A DNA stretch of 64,000 nt from assembly GCA_965120355.1 (NCBI GenBank), contig CBCPMX010000099.1, positions 1 through 64,000 on the forward strand. Reading direction: 5' to 3'. The notes under the pieces were generated by a model that saw only the letters and a program-made list of their open reading frames with translations, was not told the origin of the DNA and did no database searches. Shown here in pieces: positions 16,066 through 24,690 of this stretch. The translations under genes and the position numbers were made by a program. The DNA comes from CBCPMX01 sp965120355 (GTDB lineage Bacteria > Bacillota > Clostridia > Oscillospirales > Oscillospiraceae). Numbering within the stretch: the first letter of the stretch is position 1; each line of letters begins with the position of its first letter.

Positions 16066-17294
16066 CCCGCAATTCGGCCATGGAGGCCATGACGGTCTCC
16101 CAGCTCAACAGCTATATCCAGAATCTGATGGATCAGGATGCGCGGTTGGGCGCGGTCTGCGTCCGCGGCGAGCTGAGCAATTATAAGGTCTATCCCTCCG
16201 GCCATCACTACTTCACCCTAAAGGATAGCGGCGGCGCGCTGAAATGCGTCATGTTCCGTTCCAGCGCCCAGCGCCTGCGGTTCCGGCCGGAGAGCGGTAT
16301 GCAGGTGGTGGCCATGGGGCGGGTGACGGTCTACCCCCGGGACGGACAGCATCAGCTCTACTGTACGGCCCTTCTGGCCGATGGGGTAGGAGATCTGTAC
16401 GTTGCCTTTGAACAGCTGAAGGAAAAGCTGTATGCCGAGGGGCTGTTCGACCAGAGCCATAAAAAGCCGCTGCCCGCTTATCCCCATACGGTGGCCATCA
16501 TCACCTCCGGCGCGGGCGCGGCGGTCCATGATATGCTGCGGATTTTGGGAAAACGGTACCCGCTGAGCAAGGTGAAGATTCTGCCGGTGCAGGTGCAGGG
16601 GACGGAGGCCCCGGCACAAATTGCAGGAGCCCTGCGGTATGTGAACCGATTTCAGCTGGCGAACGTCATTTTGTGCGGGCGGGGCGGCGGCTCCATGGAG
16701 GATCTGTGGGCCTTCAACGACGAACGGGTGGCGCGGGCCATCTATGCCTCGGAAATCCCGGTGATCTCAGCCGTGGGGCATGAGCCGGATGTGACCATTG
16801 CCGACTTTGTGGCCGACGTGCGGGCCGCCACGCCTTCCAACGGCGCGGAGCTTGCGGCGCCGGACCAGGACGAACTGCGGCTTCAGCTGGACCATTTGCA
16901 AAGCCGGATGTACGAGGCTCTGACCCGGAAGTTGAAGCTTTGCCGGCAGCGGCTGGAGACGCTCCGGAAGAACCCGGCGCTGGAAGGGCCGGAGGTCTAT
17001 GTGGTCCAGCGGCGGTCGGCGCTGGAACATCAGAAGGCGGCTCTGCGCTACACAATGGAGGCCATTTTGGCTGCCCACAAGCAGCGGCTTGGACAGGCTG
17101 CTGCATCCCTGGACGCCATGAGTCCGTTAAAGGTGCTGGGCCGCGGCTATGGCATGCTGCTGTGTGATGGAAATGTGATCCGTTCTGTGTCACAGGTGCA
17201 GCCGGGAGACACCATCACCGCCCGGTTGGGCGACGGTGCGCTTCGCGCCACCGTGGAAGAAGTTATGGAGGAACAACATGCGAGAGGAAAATGA
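16062..17294 (+). CDS. xseA: Exodeoxyribonuclease VII large subunit
   Basis: A 410-residue XseA with N-terminal OB domain (VSQLNSYIQNLMDQD), the catalytic core (TSGAGAAVHDMLRIL and CGRGGGSMEDLWAFND) and a C-terminal coiled coil. It degrades single-stranded DNA with XseB. I place the start at TTG 16062 because AAAGGAGG lies seven bases upstream; an ATG at 16080 has no RBS. It overlaps the previous stop by four bases. Confidence 0.93.
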   Translation: MTRNSAMEAMTVSQLNSYIQNLMDQDARLGAVCVRGELSNYKVYPSGHHYFTLKDSGGALKCVMFRSSAQRLRFRPESGMQVVAMGRVTVYPRDGQHQLYCTALLADGVGDLYVAFEQLKEKLYAEGLFDQSHKKPLPAYPHTVAIITSGAGAAVHDMLRILGKRYPLSKVKILPVQVQGTEAPAQIAGALRYVNRFQLANVILCGRGGGSMEDLWAFNDERVARAIYASEIPVISAVGHEPDVTIADFVADVRAATPSNGAELAAPDQDELRLQLDHLQSRMYEALTRKLKLCRQRLETLRKNPALEGPEVYVVQRRSALEHQKAALRYTMEAILAAHKQRLGQAAASLDAMSPLKVLGRGYGMLLCDGNVIRSVSQVQPGDTITARLGDGALRATVEEVMEEQHARGK

Positions 17295-17517
17295 GCAGTC
17301 AGTCAAATTTGAAGCGTCCATGCAGCGGCTGGAGGAAATTGTCCGCGTCCTGGAAAAGGGCGAAGCGCCACTGGAGGACTCGTTAAAGCTCTTTGAAGAG
17401 GGGACGGGGCTGGTGAACCGGTGCGCGGCGATGCTGGATCAGGCGGAGCTGCAGGTGATCCAGCTCATGAAACAGCCTGACGGCACCCCGGCGGAGGTGG
17501 AATTTGACCATGCCTGA
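17278..17517 (+). CDS. xseB: Exodeoxyribonuclease VII small subunit
   Basis: A 79-residue XseB with the family signature FEASMQRLEEIVRVLEKGE and LEDSLKLFEEG. ATG 17278 with GGAGG upstream, overlapping the end of xseA by 17 bases, which is usual for this pair. Confidence 0.93.
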   Translation: MREENEQSVKFEASMQRLEEIVRVLEKGEAPLEDSLKLFEEGTGLVNRCAAMLDQAELQVIQLMKQPDGTPAEVEFDHA

Positions 17518-18400
17518 TTGGAACACACGCTTGGAACACGACCGGCAGCTGATCGAGGATGAGCTGGCGGCGTATTTCACCAAGGAGCTGCCGCAAAAGC
17601 GGCTCTTTGAAGCCATGCGGTATAGCCTGCTGGCCGGCGGCAAACGGATTCGGCCGGTGCTGACGCTGGAGTTTTGCCGCCTGTGCGGCGGCGAACCAGC
17701 ACAGGCGCTGCCCTTTGCCTGTGCTGTGGAAATGGTCCACACCTATAGCTTGATTCATGATGACTTGCCCTGTATGGATGACGATGATCTGCGCCGTGGA
17801 CGGCCCACCAATCACAAGATGTTCGGCGAGGCCAATGCGGTGCTGGCTGGCGACGGCCTGTTGACGGCGGCGTTTTCTGCCCTGGCTGCGGCGGAGCTGC
17901 CGCCCCATGTCATTGCCGCGGCGGTGCGGGAGCTGGCCAATGCCGCCGGAGAGGAAGGCATGGTGGGCGGCCAGGTGCTGGACATGGACGGGGAGGGAAA
18001 GCCCCAGACCATGAAAAGCCTGTATACCCTTCATGGGCTTAAGACTGGGGCGCTGATCCGCGCCGCCTGCACCCTGGGCGTGCTGGCCGCGGACTGTTCG
18101 GATAGGCGGGCGCAGACGTGGCAGCTGGCCGCCGCGAGAACCTATGCTGCCGGTCTGGGCATGGCATTTCAGATCTGTGACGACGTGCTGGACGCTGTAG
18201 GCGACTCGGAGAAGCTGGGCAAATCCGTCGGCTCCGATGCCGCGGCAGAAAAGTGCACCTTTGTGACGCTGCTGGGCGTGGATGGCAGTCTGGCCCTGGC
18301 ACGGCAGGAGACAGAAGCGGCGGTGGCTGCGTTGCACGGATTGGGCGACACGGCGTTTTTAGAGAAGCTGGCAATGTCACTGCTGGAGCGCGACCGCTGA
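17510..18400 (+). CDS. ispA: Farnesyl/geranyl diphosphate synthase
   Basis: A 296-residue short-chain trans-prenyltransferase. First aspartate-rich motif HDDLPCMDDDDLRRG near residue 85, second FQICDDVLDAVGD near 222. It condenses IPP and DMAPP into farnesyl diphosphate for quinone and cell-wall lipid carriers. Overlaps xseB by eight bases and sits just upstream of dxs, so two isoprenoid genes are neighbours. ATG 17510 chosen with GGAGG upstream. Confidence 0.93.
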   Translation: MPDWNTRLEHDRQLIEDELAAYFTKELPQKRLFEAMRYSLLAGGKRIRPVLTLEFCRLCGGEPAQALPFACAVEMVHTYSLIHDDLPCMDDDDLRRGRPTNHKMFGEANAVLAGDGLLTAAFSALAAAELPPHVIAAAVRELANAAGEEGMVGGQVLDMDGEGKPQTMKSLYTLHGLKTGALIRAACTLGVLAADCSDRRAQTWQLAAARTYAAGLGMAFQICDDVLDAVGDSEKLGKSVGSDAAAEKCTFVTLLGVDGSLALARQETEAAVAALHGLGDTAFLEKLAMSLLERDR

Positions 18401-18650
18401 GGGACTGGCGGCTCTGCGTCTGGTGCTGCCGGTGGCGGCATACCACGGGATGCAGCGACTGCTTCTGACCTGCCGCCAATCCAACGCTGCATCTAGACGG
18501 ATCATTGAACTGGCTGGTGGAAAGCTGCTGGAAACCGTCGTGCCGCTCCAGGACTATTTTGGCTGGTATGAGAGCATAGGGCCTCAGTGTATTTATACGC
18601 TGGATGTGAGTGGGAAATCCGCCGGAGACAGCGGGATCTCCAATGCATAA
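18396..18650 (+). pseudogene. GNAT acetyltransferase C-terminal fragment
   Basis: Directly after ispA the frame reads GLAALRLVLPVAAYHGMQRL then LLTCRQSNAASRRIIELAGG and ends with FGWYESIGPQCIYTLDV. This is the last third of a GNAT N-acetyltransferase (coenzyme-A-binding helix, the QSNxASRRIIEK-type segment and the final strand). The first two thirds are missing: the frame begins at the ispA stop with no RBS. It looks like a remnant left by a deletion that fused it to the ispA 3' end. Confidence 0.7.
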
Positions 18651-18654
18651 ATAC

Positions 18655-18683
18655 TTGTATATATTCATTTCATATGTTATAAT
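18655..18683 (+). promoter_or_regulatory. SigA-type promoter of dxs
   Basis: TTGTAT (18655-18660), 17-base spacer, TATAAT (18678-18683). A hairpin GCAGGCCGC/GCGGCCTGC (18732-18751) lies between it and the start codon. Confidence 0.8.
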
Positions 18684-18771
18684 AAAATTTGCGCCGAAAA
18701 GCCGAGGGGTTTTGCAATGCGCGGAAGTATCGCAGGCCGCTGGCGGCCTGCTATGACGGGTTGTGTAGAGC

Positions 18772-20619
18772 TTGAATCGATTGGATCAATATCGTGGCAG
18801 GGAGGATTTGCTGCGGCTGACCGGGGAAGAACAGGATGCCTTCTGTGCGGAGATTCGCCGGTTTCTGGTGGAGAACGTGGGCCGCACCGGTGGTCATCTG
18901 GCATCCAACCTGGGTATTGTGGAGCTGACTGTAGCTCTTCATAAGGTATTTGACTTTGAAAAGGACCGGCTGGTCTTTGATGTGGGACACCAGTCCTATG
19001 TTCATAAGCTGCTCACCGGACGGAAGGATCAGTTTCCTACGCTGCGCCAGTTTGGCGGAATGGCGGGCTTCCCCAAGCCGTCGGAGAGCAATACGGACGC
19101 ATTCATTGCCGGACATGCCTCCAATTCGGTCTCTGTGGCCCTGGGCATGGCCCGGGCACGGACCCTGCAAAATGAGAAATACAGCGTTGTGGCGCTGTTG
19201 GGCGACGGCGCCATGACCGGCGGCCTCAGCTATGAGGGCCTCAGCAATGCCGGGCAGAGCGGCGAGCCGCTGATTGTGATCCTCAATGACAATGGCATGT
19301 CTATTTCCCAAAATGTGGGCGGCATCTCCCGCTATCTGGCCCACCTGCGCCTGAAGCCCCACTATTTTCGCCTGAAAAAGGCGTACCGCAGCTTTACGGC
19401 CCGGGTGCCCGGCGGCAAAAAGCTGTATGATTTTACCCACCGGCTGAAAAAGCGGGTAAAAAACGCCTTCCTCGGCAGCACCATGTTCGAGGAGATGGGC
19501 TTTACGTATCTTGGCCCGGTGGACGGGCACGATGTGGACCGGCTGTGCTATCTGCTGCGGTGGGCCAGGGAATTGAACTGTCCAGTGCTGCTCCATGTGT
19601 CCACAGTGAAGGGGAAAGGCTATTCGTATGCCGAGCAGAATCCCAATGCCTTCCACGGCGTGGGCCTCTTTGACCCGGCCACAGGCCGTATTCAGAGCAG
19701 CGGCAAGCCCAGTTTCAGCCAGGTCATGGGCCGTACGCTGGTGCAGCTTGGGAAAGAACATAAAAACCTGTGCGCCATTACAGCGGCGATGACTTCCGGC
19801 ACGGGTCTGGACATGTTTGCCGACACATATCTGCGGCGGTTTTACGACGTGGGCATCGCAGAGGGCCACGCGGTGACAATGGCGGCGGGCCTGGCCAAAC
19901 AGGGAATGCTGCCGGTGGTGGCCATTTATTCCACCTTCCTGCAGCGGGCCTATGACATGCTGATTCACGACGTGGCCATTTTGGGGCTGCATGTGGTGGT
20001 GTGCGTGGACCGGGCCGGTTTGGTGGGGGAAGATGGCGAGACGCATCACGGGCAGTTCGATGTGGGCTATCTGCGCCAGCTGCCGAATTTCAAAATTTTT
20101 TGCCCTGCCACGTTGGAACAGCTCCAGCAGATGCTTCGCCAGGCGGTGGAGCAGGAGACGGGGCCGGTGGCCATTCGTTACCCCCGCGGCGGCGAGGGGA
20201 AATTGACAGGGCTGTTTCCGTCCCCGATACTGCGGGAAGGGCGCGATGTGACGCTGGTTTCCTATGGCGTTTACTGCAATCAGCTGCTGGACGCGTCGGA
20301 ACTTTTGGCGGAACACGGCGTGGAGGCGGAGGTGATCTGCCTGCCGCAGATCAAGCCTTTGGATACCTCGCTGGTGGCCGAATCTGTCCGGAAGACCGGG
20401 TTTTTGCTGGTGGCGGAGGATACGGTGGAGGCCGGCTGCGTGGGGCAGGCCCTGATCAGTCAACTGGCCCAGCAGGGTGTGACCGGCGTCCTGCGTACGC
20501 GGAATCTGGGCGACCGGTTTATTTCCCATGGCGCCATACAAACATTGTATCGGGACTGCGGGCTGGATGCGGAAAGCCTGTGCCGGATGGTACTGGAGGT
20601 GCGGGACCGTGAAAAATAA
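18772..20619 (+). CDS. dxs: 1-deoxy-D-xylulose-5-phosphate synthase
   Basis: A 615-residue thiamine-diphosphate enzyme making DXP from pyruvate and glyceraldehyde 3-phosphate, first step of the MEP isoprenoid pathway. It shows GGHLASNLGIVELTVALH, the ThDP motif GDGAMTGG (near 144) and the transketolase-like C-terminal half. The start is unusual: the N-terminus LNRLDQYRGREDLLRL fits TTG 18772 (or TTG 18781), and no ATG exists in frame. With the upstream hairpin and only a poor RBS, translation may be weak or controlled. Confidence 0.93.
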   Translation: MNRLDQYRGREDLLRLTGEEQDAFCAEIRRFLVENVGRTGGHLASNLGIVELTVALHKVFDFEKDRLVFDVGHQSYVHKLLTGRKDQFPTLRQFGGMAGFPKPSESNTDAFIAGHASNSVSVALGMARARTLQNEKYSVVALLGDGAMTGGLSYEGLSNAGQSGEPLIVILNDNGMSISQNVGGISRYLAHLRLKPHYFRLKKAYRSFTARVPGGKKLYDFTHRLKKRVKNAFLGSTMFEEMGFTYLGPVDGHDVDRLCYLLRWARELNCPVLLHVSTVKGKGYSYAEQNPNAFHGVGLFDPATGRIQSSGKPSFSQVMGRTLVQLGKEHKNLCAITAAMTSGTGLDMFADTYLRRFYDVGIAEGHAVTMAAGLAKQGMLPVVAIYSTFLQRAYDMLIHDVAILGLHVVVCVDRAGLVGEDGETHHGQFDVGYLRQLPNFKIFCPATLEQLQQMLRQAVEQETGPVAIRYPRGGEGKLTGLFPSPILREGRDVTLVSYGVYCNQLLDASELLAEHGVEAEVICLPQIKPLDTSLVAESVRKTGFLLVAEDTVEAGCVGQALISQLAQQGVTGVLRTRNLGDRFISHGAIQTLYRDCGLDAESLCRMVLEVRDREK

Positions 20620-21421
20620 AGAACGGCTGGATGTGCTTCTGGTGGAAAAGGGGCTGGCGGAGACGCGCTCCAAGGCACAGGCTACCATTATGAGCGGCAA
20701 CGTCTATGTGGCCGGCCAGCGGGTGGATAAGCCAGGCACCAATGTAGACCGGGAAGCCGAAATTGAGATCCGCGGCGCCCACTGTCCGTATGTCAGTCGC
20801 GGCGGACTGAAGCTGGAAAAGGCGCTGCGCGATTTTGGCGTGGATCCCACTGGCTGGGTGTGCAGCGATTCCGGCGCATCCACTGGCGGATTTACGGACT
20901 GCCTGCTGCAAAAAGGGGCCAGCCACGTCTATGCCATCGATGTGGGCTATGGGCAGCTGGCCTGGTCCATTCGGCAGGATCCCCGGGTGACTGTGATGGA
21001 GCGGACCAACATCCGGTATGTGAAGCCGGAGGACATTGGCCAGCCCCTGGATCTGTCGGTCATCGACGTGTCGTTTATCTCTTTGAAGCTGGTGCTGCCG
21101 GCCATCCGGCAGCTGCTCAAACCCACCGGGCAGGTGCTGTGCCTGATCAAACCGCAGTTCGAGGCTGGCAAAGAGCTGGTGGGCAAAAAAGGGGTCGTCC
21201 GCGATCCGGCGGTTCACCGGCTGGTGCTGGAGACGGCGGTGGAAACCTTTCACCAGCTGGGCTTCTGCATCCTGGGCTTGACCTTTTCGCCGGTGAAAGG
21301 CCCGGAGGGCAACATTGAGTTTCTGGGGCATCTGACGCTGGAACCGCGTTCGGAGCAGGTGCCGGACATTGCGGCGCTGGTGGCCCAAGCTCATGAGACA
21401 CTGAGGGGGAGCGCAGAGTGA
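20609..21421 (+). CDS. tlyA: TlyA family rRNA 2'-O-methyltransferase/hemolysin-like protein
   Basis: A 270-residue protein with an N-terminal S4 RNA-binding domain (RLDVLLVEKGLAETRSKAQA) and a FtsJ-like methyltransferase domain (DSGASTGGFTDCLLQKGA, then IDVSFISLK). TlyA proteins methylate 16S and 23S rRNA; the haemolysin name is historical. GTG 20609 has GGAGG nine bases upstream and overlaps the dxs end by 11 bases. Confidence 0.92.
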   Translation: MKNKERLDVLLVEKGLAETRSKAQATIMSGNVYVAGQRVDKPGTNVDREAEIEIRGAHCPYVSRGGLKLEKALRDFGVDPTGWVCSDSGASTGGFTDCLLQKGASHVYAIDVGYGQLAWSIRQDPRVTVMERTNIRYVKPEDIGQPLDLSVIDVSFISLKLVLPAIRQLLKPTGQVLCLIKPQFEAGKELVGKKGVVRDPAVHRLVLETAVETFHQLGFCILGLTFSPVKGPEGNIEFLGHLTLEPRSEQVPDIAALVAQAHETLRGSAE

Positions 21422-22281
21422 AGAAATTTATTCTATCGCCAAATCCATATCGGGACAAAGGCTTTCGCTCTGCGTTGGCAGCGGAGAAGATCCTGCAGCA
21501 GGCCGGCGTCCAAACCCGTATCTGTCTGCCGTTTATGGTGGATAAGAATTTTGAACTGCCGCCTCACCTGCGGCTGTGCGATTTAAATAAGGAGCTGCCA
21601 GGAGCGGACATGTTGGTCTGTTTCGGCGGGGATGGGACGATTCTCCATGCTTCCAAGTTGGCTACGGACAACCATGTACCCATCCTCAGCGTCAACGTGG
21701 GGACCATGGGATTTATGGCCGAACTGGAGACCAAAGAACTGCATCTGCTGGAACGGGTTGTGGCCGGACAGTACCGTCTGGATGCGCGGATGATGCTGGA
21801 TGTGACGGTGCTGCGGGGCGGCCACCAGATCTATGAAGACTGCGCGCTGAACGACGCGGTGGTCAGCAAGGGAGCTGTGGCGCGGGTAGTGCAGATGAAC
21901 GTCAGCTGCGACGATGTAGAGGTCTATAACCTCTCCGGAGACGGCGTCATTATCTCCACGCCCACCGGTTCCACCGGGTATTCCATGTCTGCCAGCGGGC
22001 CCATTGTGGAGCCGGAGTCCCAGAATATCATTGTCACACCGATCTGTGTCCATGCGCTGCAGAGCCGTTCCATTGTCCTTTCAGAGCAGCGGGTGGTGAC
22101 TGTGAAGGTCGGAAAGACCGGCCGGAAGAACGCCTATTTGACTGTGGACGGCGGCCGTGCCGTCCGGCTGGAACCGGGAGATGTGGTTCGCGCCGTCAAG
22201 TCCCCAAAGGTGACGGAGCTGGTCCGGGTCAAAGATTCCACGTTTTTTGATGTGGTGAATCTCAAATTCAAAAACAAGTGA
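21418..22281 (+). CDS. nadK: NAD kinase
   Basis: A 287-residue NAD+ kinase with the GGDGTILHA motif near residue 67 and NDAVVSKG near 143. It makes NADP+. GTG start at 21418 overlapping the tlyA stop by four bases. In its usual place before argR-recN. Confidence 0.95.
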   Translation: MKKFILSPNPYRDKGFRSALAAEKILQQAGVQTRICLPFMVDKNFELPPHLRLCDLNKELPGADMLVCFGGDGTILHASKLATDNHVPILSVNVGTMGFMAELETKELHLLERVVAGQYRLDARMMLDVTVLRGGHQIYEDCALNDAVVSKGAVARVVQMNVSCDDVEVYNLSGDGVIISTPTGSTGYSMSASGPIVEPESQNIIVTPICVHALQSRSIVLSEQRVVTVKVGKTGRKNAYLTVDGGRAVRLEPGDVVRAVKSPKVTELVRVKDSTFFDVVNLKFKNK

Positions 22282-22290
22282 GGTGTCTGT

Positions 22291-22743
22291 ATGAAAATGC
22301 AGCGGCAAGCAAAGATTCTGGAACTGATTGAGCAGCAGGACATCGAAACCCAGGAACAACTGCAAAAGGCATTGCAGGAAAATGGCTTTGCATGTACGCA
22401 GGCGACGATCTCCAGAGATATTAAGGAACTTCGCATTGTCAAGGAACTGGGACACAACGGCACCTACCGGTATGCCCTGTCCATGAAGGAGACGGCGGGA
22501 ACATTTTCCACCCGCCTGAATTCGATTTTTCGGGAGTGCGTGACCAGCTATGACCATGCCCAGAACCTGGTGGTCATCAAGACGCTGCCGGGGCTGGCGG
22601 ATGCGGCGTGCTTGGCCATCGATTCCATGAATCTGCCCGGCGCGGTGGGGACGCTGGCCGGAGATGACACAGGTCTGATTATTATGCGCGACAACGCCGC
22701 CGCCGCTGCGTTTTGTGCAGAGATTAAATCCATGGTCAATTAG
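22291..22743 (+). CDS. argR: Arginine repressor ArgR
   Basis: A 150-residue ArgR with N-terminal winged helix (AKILELIEQQDIETQEQLQK, then ATISRDIKELRI) and C-terminal hexamerisation/arginine-binding domain (GTLAGDDTGLIIMRDNAAAA). It represses arginine biosynthesis genes. Nine bases after nadK. Confidence 0.95.
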   Translation: MKMQRQAKILELIEQQDIETQEQLQKALQENGFACTQATISRDIKELRIVKELGHNGTYRYALSMKETAGTFSTRLNSIFRECVTSYDHAQNLVVIKTLPGLADAACLAIDSMNLPGAVGTLAGDDTGLIIMRDNAAAAAFCAEIKSMVN

Positions 22744-22806
22744 AGTCCGGGAGAGATCCGAAAATCTCCAGCGGGTATATGTTGTCGTGGTCACAGGGGG
22801 GATTGT

Positions 22807-24471
22807 ATGCTTTCCGTCCTTCATATTGAAAATATTGCCGTCATTGAACAGGCGGATATCACTTTTGGTGAGGGGTTTCACGTCCTGACCGGCGAAACCG
22901 GCGCGGGCAAATCCATCGTCATTGATGCGATCAGCGCGATTTTGGGGCAGCGGACCTATCGGGATATTATCCGTACTGGCGCAAAGAAGGCGTTTGTCAG
23001 CGCTGTGTTTACAGGCATTCCGGAATTGGACTGGTTTGCAGAAAACAGCGTGGCGTACACGGCGGGAGAACTGTTGGTGCAGCGGGAAATCTCTCTGGAT
23101 GGCAAAAACGTCTGCCGGGTCAACGGCCGGCCTGTGACAGTGGCCATGCTCCATCAGCTGGGGGTACATCTCATCAACATTCACGGCCAGCACGATTCCC
23201 AGCAGCTGTTTGACGAAGAGAATCACCTGACCTATCTGGATTTATTCGCCGGAGATGAGGCGCTGCTGGCAGACTATCAGGCGGCCTTTGCCCAGGTGAC
23301 GGCGCTGCGGCAGGAAATCCGCCAGTCTACCATGGATGAGAATGAGAAGGCCCGCCGCATGGAAATGCTGGAGCATCAGATCCGGGAATTAGAAAGCGCC
23401 GGGTTAAAAGCCGGTGAGGACGAGGAACTGGAAAAGCGGCGCAAGGTGCTCCAGAGTTCGGAAAAACTCATGGATGCCTTAAATGAAGCGCTGGAATGCC
23501 TTTACGGCGGCGACGACAGCGACGGCGCGGCGGCATTGCTGACCCAGGCGGAGCGCTCTCTGGGCTATGGAGCCCGCTTTGATGAAGCGATGGAGCCTCT
23601 CCATGAGCGGGTGGCGGAGCTGATGTACAATGTCCAGGATGCGGCGGAGGAAGTGCGGGACCTGCGGGACAGCTACGACTTTGCCGCCGGAGAACTGGAG
23701 CGGGTGGAAGACCGGCTGGATGTGCTGCATCGTCTGCGCCGGAAATACGGCGCTACTTGCCAGGACATGCTGGAGTTCCTTGAACATGCCCGGCAGGAGC
23801 TGGACGCCATTGTCCTGTCCGACGAGCGGCTGGAGGAATTGAACGCCGCGCTGAAGCAGAAGGAACAGGCTGCGGAAAAGTTGGCCTTGGACCTGCGGGC
23901 CGTCCGAAAAGATGCGGCCAAGGCGCTGGAGGCGAGAATTTTGTCGGAGCTGGCACAGTTGGACATGCCAAATGTGCAGTTCCTGTGCCAGTTCGACGAT
24001 TCGGAATCGCTGACGCTGGGCCCCAATGGGGTGGATACAGTGCGCTTCCTCATGTCGGCCAATGCCGGCGAGGCGCTGAAGCCCATGAGCCGTGTGGCCT
24101 CCGGCGGCGAACTGGCCCGCATTATGCTGGCCATCAAAAACGTATTGGCGGAAAAAGATGCGGTGCCAACCTTGATCTTTGACGAGGTAGACGCCGGCGT
24201 CAGCGGCCGCGCGGCGCAGAAGGTGGCGGAGAAGCTGTCCAGTGTCGCCGCGTCCCGGCAGGTCCTCTGCGTAACACATTTGCCGCAGATCGCCGCCATG
24301 GCAGATGTGCACTTCCTGATCTCCAAGGCGGAGAAAAACGGCCGCACTTATACCAGTGTGACCCCATTGGACCGGGAGGGCCGCAAGCAGGAGCTGGCCC
24401 GCATCATTGGCGGCGCGACGATTACGGAGACGACGCTGAAAAGCGCGGAGGAAATGCTGCGCCGCGGTTAG
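22807..24471 (+). CDS. recN: DNA repair protein RecN
   Basis: A 554-residue SMC-like ATPase: Walker A GETGAGKSIVIDAI near residue 30, a long coiled coil (about 150-370), then the signature SRVASGGELARIMLAIK and Walker B TLIFDEVDAGVSG. It acts early in double-strand break repair. Last gene of the nusB-recN run. Confidence 0.95.
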   Translation: MLSVLHIENIAVIEQADITFGEGFHVLTGETGAGKSIVIDAISAILGQRTYRDIIRTGAKKAFVSAVFTGIPELDWFAENSVAYTAGELLVQREISLDGKNVCRVNGRPVTVAMLHQLGVHLINIHGQHDSQQLFDEENHLTYLDLFAGDEALLADYQAAFAQVTALRQEIRQSTMDENEKARRMEMLEHQIRELESAGLKAGEDEELEKRRKVLQSSEKLMDALNEALECLYGGDDSDGAAALLTQAERSLGYGARFDEAMEPLHERVAELMYNVQDAAEEVRDLRDSYDFAAGELERVEDRLDVLHRLRRKYGATCQDMLEFLEHARQELDAIVLSDERLEELNAALKQKEQAAEKLALDLRAVRKDAAKALEARILSELAQLDMPNVQFLCQFDDSESLTLGPNGVDTVRFLMSANAGEALKPMSRVASGGELARIMLAIKNVLAEKDAVPTLIFDEVDAGVSGRAAQKVAEKLSSVAASRQVLCVTHLPQIAAMADVHFLISKAEKNGRTYTSVTPLDREGRKQELARIIGGATITETTLKSAEEMLRRG

Positions 24472-24590
24472 GGACAGTTCGAAAATCAAATACATCTGTC
24501 TCGCTTTTGAAAAACTTGGAACCGATTGCGCTTGGCGTTCTGCACGGATTTCCTGTAAAAGGAATTCAGCCTGCGCTGGGGAAAGATATT

Positions 24591-24622
24591 GGGCCTGTTG
24601 CAAAATACTTTGCAACAGGCCC
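24591..24622. terminator. Terminator hairpin between recN and the convergent amidohydrolase
   Basis: Perfect 14-bp stem GGGCCTGTTGCAAA with 24609-24622, loop ATAC, then ATTCGGCTTTTG. Likely serves recN and perhaps also the minus-strand gene. Confidence 0.75.
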
Positions 24623-24690
24623 ATTCGGCTTTTGCGGTATGAAAAACGTGTGGGAGGCAGGCCATGCTGCGGCAATTGCCTGACGCTGTG

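Noticed and set aside
18751..20700. 649-codon minus-strand open frame
   Set aside because: Antisense to dxs, which is unmistakable; His/Gln-rich shadow composition.
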